A program made the position numbers and the translations under genes. A DNA stretch of 38,691 bases. Origin: JAQBGV01 sp032128395 (GTDB lineage: Bacteria; Planctomycetota; UBA8108; UBA1146). A model generated the notes under the pieces. It was given only the letters and a program-made list of their open reading frames with translations, was not told the DNA's origin and ran no database searches. Below, piece by piece: positions 34,179 to 38,691 of this stretch. Location of the stretch: NCBI GenBank assembly GCA_032128395.1, contig JAQBGV010000126.1, forward strand, positions 1 to 38,691, in the 5' to 3' direction. Positions within the stretch are counted from its first letter, which is position 1, and the number at the start of each line of letters is the position of its first letter.

Positions 34179-35219
34179 GTGACCTCGACCGACCTCTACT
34201 CGTTCGACCTTCCCTCCGGGCGGATCGCGCAGGAGCCGCGTGCCGACCGCGATCGGTCGCGGGCGCTGTTCTTGCGCCGGGGCGAAGACTCCATCGAAGA
34301 AGGACTGTTCCGCGACCTCGCCACTCGACTGCGGGGAGATGAGTGCCTCGTCGTCAACGACACCCGGGTCTTCCCGGCGCGGATCCGGGCGCAGCGGGAG
34401 ACGGGGGGTGAGATCGAGGCGTTCCTCCTCCGGTCGGAGGGAGATGACACCTGGCGCGCCTGGCTTTCGCCATCGAGGCGGCTCCACGAAGGGGAGTGTC
34501 TCCGGACCTCCGGCGCTCCTCTCGAGATCCTGTCGCGCGAAGGGCGATGGTGGCGAGTCCGCCTCGCCCCAAAAGAGATCGAGCGCATCGGGGAGGTCCC
34601 GCTCCCTCCCTACATCCTGCGCAGCAACGGTGACCCGCGGCTCGCTGCGCTCGACCGCGACCGATACCAGACCGTCTACGCCGGCCGTGCGGGCGCGGTC
34701 GCCGCGCCGACCGCCGGGCTCCACTTCAGCCGGGAGCTTCTCGACCTCCTCGTCGCTCGGGGGATCCCCGTCGTACCGATCACGCTCCACGTCGGACCCG
34801 GCACCTTCGCGCCGATCCAAGTGGACCGAGTCGAGGACCACCGCGTCGACCCGGAGCTGTTCGAGGTCTCCGAAGCGGCGCGGCGGAGCCTCTCGGAGGC
34901 CCGCGCTTCGGGGCGACGTCTCGTCTGTGTCGGCACCACCTCTCTGCGGGTCGTCGAGACGCTCCCCGATCTCGAGCCCGGTCCCGCGATCGAAGGGGAG
35001 TGCGACCTCACCATCCTCCCCGGGTACCGGTTCCGACACGCGGACGGACTGATCACGAACTTCCACCTCCCCCGTTCATCGCTGCTCGTGCTCGTCAGCG
35101 CATTCCACGGACTCGAACGGACACTCGCCACCTACGCTGCTGCGATCGAGCGAGGTTTCCGCTTCTATTCCTACGGCGATGCGATGGTCATCCTCCCGGA
35201 TGGCGGAGCCGCATGCTGA
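34179..35219 (+). CDS. queA: S-adenosylmethionine:tRNA ribosyltransferase-isomerase
   Basis: Transfers and rearranges the ribosyl part of SAM onto preQ1-modified tRNA to make epoxyqueuosine, in the queuosine pathway. The GTG at 34179 gives 346 residues and aligns with the usual family start (LYSFDLPSGRIAQEP); AGGA lies seven bases upstream. Conserved segments are LVVNDTRVFPARI, PTAGLHFS, HVGPGTFAPIQ, GTTSLRVVETL and ITNFHLPRSSLLVLVSAF. It overlaps the J-domain gene by seven bases. tgt is not in the window. Confidence 0.96.
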   Translation: MTSTDLYSFDLPSGRIAQEPRADRDRSRALFLRRGEDSIEEGLFRDLATRLRGDECLVVNDTRVFPARIRAQRETGGEIEAFLLRSEGDDTWRAWLSPSRRLHEGECLRTSGAPLEILSREGRWWRVRLAPKEIERIGEVPLPPYILRSNGDPRLAALDRDRYQTVYAGRAGAVAAPTAGLHFSRELLDLLVARGIPVVPITLHVGPGTFAPIQVDRVEDHRVDPELFEVSEAARRSLSEARASGRRLVCVGTTSLRVVETLPDLEPGPAIEGECDLTILPGYRFRHADGLITNFHLPRSSLLVLVSAFHGLERTLATYAAAIERGFRFYSYGDAMVILPDGGAAC

Positions 35220-35839
35220 GGTGCTGGGCATGTCGACTCCCCCTGCGCCCCAAGGCGGTGCGCCGCGACGGGATCATCCGCGGTCGGGAACCGGCACGGG
35301 GTGGCCCTTTCCGCGAGTACCGATGCCCGCGGTGCTTCAAGCACTCGAAGATCGAGGAGAACCGGCGAGGGGAACTCTTCTCGAGCCCCCCCAAGGAGAT
35401 GTCGGTCCTCGATTACCTCTTCGGGTGGATCGAACCGCTCGCACCGGAGGACTTCCTCCGCATCCTCGAGTGGCAGGGAGCGAACGGAGAGGCGCGGCGG
35501 CACTTCTTCGAGGACGCCGGAGACCGGCGGTACTCGGGGGGAATCGTCCGGCGACTCTACGCGCGATTGCGTCGGTCGAGGTGCCGATCGCGTCCTTCGA
35601 GAGATCCTCCTTCGAAACAGCGCGCCCCAACGCGGGTCCGTGCTCCCGGAGTGCCCCACCCCTACCGCATCCTTGGGATCGAACCGGGAGCGAGCGAGGA
35701 AGAAGTGCGCGCCGCATTCCATCAACTCGCTCGGAAGTGGCACCCGGACAAGCAGCGAGACCCGTCGAAGCTCGAAGAGGCGACGCGGCGCTGGAAGGAG
35801 TTGGTTCGGGCCTACGAAGCGATCACCCGTCGCCGATGA
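35213..35839 (+). CDS. zinc-ribbon protein with C-terminal J domain
   Basis: A 208-residue protein. Cysteines at 4, 7, 38 and 41 (CWAC and CPRC) make an N-terminal zinc-ribbon-like module. A middle part of about 90 residues (VLDYLFGWIEPLAPEDFLRI) has no known match. Residues ~148-207 form a J domain with its essential HPD at 177-179 (LARKWHPDK). J domains recruit DnaK; a C-terminal position is unlike classical DnaJ and suggests a specialised co-chaperone. The ATG at 35213 has GGAG four bases upstream and overlaps the end of queA by seven bases. Confidence 0.82.
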   Translation: MLRCWACRLPLRPKAVRRDGIIRGREPARGGPFREYRCPRCFKHSKIEENRRGELFSSPPKEMSVLDYLFGWIEPLAPEDFLRILEWQGANGEARRHFFEDAGDRRYSGGIVRRLYARLRRSRCRSRPSRDPPSKQRAPTRVRAPGVPHPYRILGIEPGASEEEVRAAFHQLARKWHPDKQRDPSKLEEATRRWKELVRAYEAITRRR

Positions 35840-35965
35840 TCTGCGGTTTCGCGCCGCTGGACGCCGCCGGGACCGGGAAGGGGCCAGTTCGGGCCCGCTG
35901 TGGTACCATCGGCGCCGTGCGCGTCCCGATGCCGTTTGCGCTCGGGCCACGAAGAGAGGGTCCCG

Positions 35966-36424
35966 ATGGAACCGAAGGAACTCCGGCTCGCCGAGCAGCT
36001 TCGACGCCGCCGCCGGATGCATCGGTTCGCTCTCGAGTTCATTCTCCCCAAGTCCACCCTTCGCCTCGGGGTACTGGTCATCGGTGCCGTCCTAGTCGGG
36101 GGCTGTCATGCCGCCGCGCCGATGCGGCCGCTCGATATCGAACTCCAGACCCCCGAGAAGGACATCCTGATCTACGAGATCGAGATCGCCGAACCGACGA
36201 GTCCACGCGGATACCGCGACTGGGCCTCTGAACAGCTCGCCTCGCTCGGGACCGAACCCGTGAACGAGCTGTATCCGGGGATCCCTATCTACGAAGTCTG
36301 GTACCGATTCAGGTTGGGGCGCGAGACGATCGCTGAGGTCGCCTTCCGACGCGATGAAGGTGGCAACGGGCCGCTCGTGCACGCTCAGACGATCGTGCGC
36401 GCGCTTCCCTCGGGGTCAGAGTGA
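35966..36424 (+). CDS. putative lipoprotein, function unknown
   Basis: A 152-residue protein with a long basic N-terminal region (LRRRRRM around 12-18), a hydrophobic stretch and a lipobox-like VLVGGC with Cys47. The mature part has about 105 residues and no recognised family (LQTPEKDILIYEIEIAEPTS, YEVWYRFRLGRETIAEVAF). The ATG at 35966 has GAGAGGG five bases upstream; an in-frame ATG at 36017 would give a more usual signal length but lacks a good ribosome site. Its stop overlaps the next lipoprotein gene, so the two may act together at the outer membrane. Confidence 0.65.
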   Translation: MEPKELRLAEQLRRRRRMHRFALEFILPKSTLRLGVLVIGAVLVGGCHAAAPMRPLDIELQTPEKDILIYEIEIAEPTSPRGYRDWASEQLASLGTEPVNELYPGIPIYEVWYRFRLGRETIAEVAFRRDEGGNGPLVHAQTIVRALPSGSE

Positions 36425-37764
36425 TGCACGCAATGGAGTGGCTGTCCCGAGCGAGGCTGACCCGATGGGCGGTGGCTGCGCTCCTGTCGGCCCTCTTCCT
36501 CCTCCCCGGGTGCAGCCTCTTCTACCGCCATCACCTCGAGTACGACGACTTCTCGCTCTACGGAAATCAATCGAAGCCGACCCTCGAGCGTACCGGCGAC
36601 ACGATCCAACGGACCTTCGACGCGTACCGGGAGATCTTCCCTTCCTTGCGAGACCGCGTCGGCGGCGCCCGGGTGCTCTACGAAGAGGATGCCCTCTCCC
36701 AGGAGCGAATCTTCACGGGGGAGTTGCGGCAAGAAGGCTTCTATCTCCCCGCTCTCGATCTGATCCATCTCTCGCCGCGACGCCCGAGGGGAGACGCGGA
36801 CGATCTTGCGGTCATCCTGCACGAGATGGCGCATCACTTCCTGATCTCCGGGTACCCGAGGACCTCGTCTCGCTACTGGCTGAACGAAGGCCTCGCCTGT
36901 TCACTCGAGGTCTCCTACTTCGACCCGGAGGGGCGCCTCGTCTCGCCGATGTTCCACCTCGGTCTCTTCACCCAAGCCCGGCGGCTACTGCGAGAGAATG
37001 GCGAGGAAGATTTTCGTCAGGAGGTCGAGAGTCTTCTCGATGCCAGTTGGTTCCGATTCCATCACTCCGACGAGAAGAACCACCACTACGCCTACTCCTG
37101 GTGTCTCTTCTGGCAACTATTCCGCACTCGAGAGGGATCGATCGACGAACGAGTGCGGCAGATCGTCTCTCTCAGTCCGGAAGAACTCCGGACCGGGATC
37201 GACGAACTGGTCTCGGTCCTCGCCTCCGGCGCCGACCGCCATCTCGCAGAAATCGCGAAGAACGACCCTACCCTCCGTGGGTGGTGCCTCGACCGGTGGG
37301 TCGAGCTCCCTTGGCCGAATGCGAGCCTGTTTCTGGAGCCGCTCCTCGCCGAACTCGCTCCCGAGTCGGGGATCTCGCCCGAGACTTGGGCGCGCGCAGC
37401 CCGACTCGCGAACAGCTCCGGGCGTGGAATGAGGCGGGGAGAGCGGCTTCGCCTGAACGAGCGCGTCGCAAAGACACTCGCAGATCCGAACGAGAGCGTC
37501 GAGGTCCGGCTCGCGATCGCCGAAGCGATCTCAGAAGAGGGATCTCGATACCAGGTGTACATCGGACCTCTGATCGAGGCACTCGAGGACAGCGATGGGA
37601 AGATCCGCGCGTCCTCGGCCAAGGCCCTCGCCCGCCTCTCGAGACAGAAGCCGACAGTGGTCAACCCAGGGTTCTGGCAAAACGCACCCGAACCAGCACG
37701 AGCCGCTGAAGTCGATGAGTGGCGACGGTGGTGGCGCAGATGGGGCGGCCCCGATCGACGATGA
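36424..37764 (+). CDS. lipoprotein with HExxH peptidase-like domain and HEAT-like repeats
   Basis: A 446-residue protein. A signal peptide ends in a lipobox (ALFLLPGC, Cys30). HEMAH at 133-137 and NEG with Glu155 make a gluzincin-type zinc site, as in the DUF1570-like proteins of Planctomycetota. From about 300 the sequence is helical and contains a HEAT-like unit near 375-400 (LIEALEDSDGKIRASSAKAL). It is probably an outer-membrane-anchored peptidase or a scaffold built on that fold. The ATG at 36424 overlaps the previous stop as TGATG; a GTG at 36421 and an ATG at 36433 are also in frame. Confidence 0.75.
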   Translation: MHAMEWLSRARLTRWAVAALLSALFLLPGCSLFYRHHLEYDDFSLYGNQSKPTLERTGDTIQRTFDAYREIFPSLRDRVGGARVLYEEDALSQERIFTGELRQEGFYLPALDLIHLSPRRPRGDADDLAVILHEMAHHFLISGYPRTSSRYWLNEGLACSLEVSYFDPEGRLVSPMFHLGLFTQARRLLRENGEEDFRQEVESLLDASWFRFHHSDEKNHHYAYSWCLFWQLFRTREGSIDERVRQIVSLSPEELRTGIDELVSVLASGADRHLAEIAKNDPTLRGWCLDRWVELPWPNASLFLEPLLAELAPESGISPETWARAARLANSSGRGMRRGERLRLNERVAKTLADPNESVEVRLAIAEAISEEGSRYQVYIGPLIEALEDSDGKIRASSAKALARLSRQKPTVVNPGFWQNAPEPARAAEVDEWRRWWRRWGGPDRR

Positions 37765-37826
37765 TCCGGGGGGCTTGCTCGCTCGTCTTGGCCGAAGTCC
37801 TCAGCTCGCAAGGCTCCGGAGGAATC

Positions 37827-38072
37827 ATGGAGATCGAGGTTCTGCTGTTCGCCTCGCTGCGCGATCGAGCCGGCGCGCCGAGCGTGCGCGTTCACCTCGA
37901 TGGAGACCTTACCGTCGGCGCCCTTCGGCTTGCCCTCTCCTCCGCCCATCCCGAACTTCGCGCCGGACTCTCTTCGAGTCGCGTCGCGGTCGACCGGGAG
38001 TTCCGGGAAGATGAACACCCGCTCGTGGCAGGGGTCGAAGTCGCGATCATCCCACCGGTCAGCGGCGGATAG
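37827..38072 (+). CDS. moaD: molybdopterin synthase small subunit (sulfur carrier)
   Basis: An 81-residue ubiquitin-fold protein ending in PPVSGG; the C-terminal Gly-Gly is adenylated and thiocarboxylated to deliver sulfur to MoaE. The strand pattern EIEVLLFASLRDRAG followed by VEVAIIPPVSGG is typical. The ATG at 37827 has GGAGG four bases upstream. moaE follows after seven bases. Confidence 0.92.
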   Translation: MEIEVLLFASLRDRAGAPSVRVHLDGDLTVGALRLALSSAHPELRAGLSSSRVAVDREFREDEHPLVAGVEVAIIPPVSGG

Positions 38073-38079
38073 GGGCGTC

Positions 38080-38505
38080 GTGGTGACTCCGGTCGAGGTC
38101 GAGCTGACCCGGGAACCGATCGACCCCCGCGCCCTCGCACATCGGGTCGCCGATCCGATGACGGGGGCGAGCGCGCTCTTTCTCGGAACGGTGCGCAACG
38201 AACACCACGGTCGCGTGGTGCTCCGACTCGACTACGAGGCGTACGCCCCGATGGCACTCTCCGAGATGAAGAAGATCGGGGCGGAGCTGGTGAGCCGAGA
38301 TGGGATCAGCCGCGTCGCGATCGTGCACCGCCTCGGTACCCTCGAGATCGGCGAGGTCAGCATCGGGATTGCGATCTCCCTCCCCCACCGCACCGAAGCA
38401 TTCGACGCGCTCCGATTCGCAATCGACACCTTCAAGGCCCGAGTCCCGATCTGGAAGCGCGAACACTTCGATGATGGTGAATCGAACTGGGTCGAAGAAT
38501 CATGA
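38080..38505 (+). CDS. moaE: molybdopterin synthase catalytic subunit
   Basis: A 141-residue protein that, with MoaD, converts cyclic pyranopterin monophosphate to molybdopterin. It has FLGTVRNEHHGRVV, LDYEAYAPMA, HRLGTLEIGE and the catalytic region RVPIWKREHF with its conserved lysines. Two adjacent GTG codons (38080 and 38083) fit AGGGG in the moaD stop region; the first is listed. moaA lies 17 kb upstream on the other strand. Confidence 0.95.
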   Translation: MVTPVEVELTREPIDPRALAHRVADPMTGASALFLGTVRNEHHGRVVLRLDYEAYAPMALSEMKKIGAELVSRDGISRVAIVHRLGTLEIGEVSIGIAISLPHRTEAFDALRFAIDTFKARVPIWKREHFDDGESNWVEES

Positions 38506-38551
38506 GTATTTGCGGGCCCGGGCTCCGATGAGGCACCGTCTGCGGCGTTGC

Positions 38552-38572
38552 GGGGGCTTCTTCGAAGCCCTC
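38552..38572 (+). terminator. hairpin after moaE
   Basis: GGGCTTC (38554-38560) and GAAGCCC (38564-38570) form a perfect 7-base-pair stem with a TTC loop, extendable to nine pairs with one G-U. It lies 47 bases after moaE. No run of T follows, so it may end transcription only weakly. Confidence 0.5.
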
Positions 38573-38578
38573 TAGATC

Positions 38579-38610
38579 GGGTAATCGGGTGATGGGGTAA
38601 TCGGTTGATG
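38579..38610. repeat. two tandem 16-base repeats
   Basis: GGGTAATCGGGTGATG (38579-38594) and GGGTAATCGGTTGATG (38595-38610) differ at one base. They run directly into palindromic repeat copy B, whose first bases (GATG) they share. Confidence 0.7.
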
Positions 38611-38655
38611 GGACTGGCTCGCCGAAGGTGATGCCTGTCCCGGACGCTCGCTCGC
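38607..38655. repeat. palindromic intergenic repeat, copy B
   Basis: Second copy of the 34051-34099 element, in the same orientation and downstream of moaE. The hairpin arms are identical to copy A; the differences lie in the loop and near the right end. The few bases after it, to the window end, hold no gene. Confidence 0.7.
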
Positions 38656-38691
38656 TGATCCACCCCTAATCAACAAGGCAGTAGTGCGGGA

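Overview
The window is high-GC bacterial chromosome, densely packed on both strands. GTG and TTG starts are common, and neighbouring genes in one direction often share a 4-base stop/start overlap (GTGA or ATGA). No rRNA, tRNA, CRISPR array, insertion sequence or prophage was seen. The best taxonomic hint is the secreted metallopeptidase-like protein at 31171-33333. It ends in paired dockerin-like calcium loops followed by a GGPPPPAP-type stretch, a pattern familiar from Planctomycetota. The unusual secreted proteins fit that too, but the assignment is only inference.

Layout. 1-2864 (minus): hisS, an alpha/beta hydrolase and the start of a 2-oxoacid dehydrogenase E1 alpha, chained by GTGA overlaps. 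3041-4135 (plus): two CBS-domain sensors. 4163-6411 (minus): tdh-kbl, turning threonine into glycine and acetyl-CoA. 6555-9447: pyruvate kinase, a DUF72 protein overlapping it tail to tail, an FHA protein and a micro-ORF. 9423-12804 (minus): a domain-permuted aconitase/isopropylmalate-dehydratase-like hydratase and adenosine deaminase. 12879-18339: an ABC-2 exporter locus (ATPase, large permease and membrane-anchored partner on minus, a second permease on plus). 18464-21382: an NTF2-like anchored protein, a short GlpD-like dehydrogenase and moaA. 21538-26373 (minus): nadB-nadA, then a DUF4388/TPR membrane protein. 26549-30823: a Pro-rich secreted protein, a basic protein with two tandem transposase-like HTH domains, a long non-coding stretch, and a two-gene operon of an unrecognised protein plus an NYN-domain RNase-like protein. 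31171-33963: the metallopeptidase-dockerin protein and a FlaG-like orphan. 34179-38505 (plus): queA, a zinc-ribbon/J-domain protein, two lipoproteins (one a HExxH peptidase with HEAT-like repeats), moaD and moaE.

Functional themes are central metabolism (Pyk, Tdh/Kbl, GlpD-like, aconitase-like), NAD biosynthesis (NadA, NadB), molybdopterin biosynthesis split across the window (MoaA near 21 kb, MoaD/MoaE near 38 kb), tRNA functions (HisS, QueA) and envelope or secreted proteins. Most of this is housekeeping. The least explained parts are the tandem-HTH basic protein, the non-coding stretch 28130-28958 with a strong hairpin, the unknown-NYN operon with its Arg/Glu-rich tail, and a small family of palindromic intergenic repeats (30849, 33369, 34051, 38607) in the last 8 kb.
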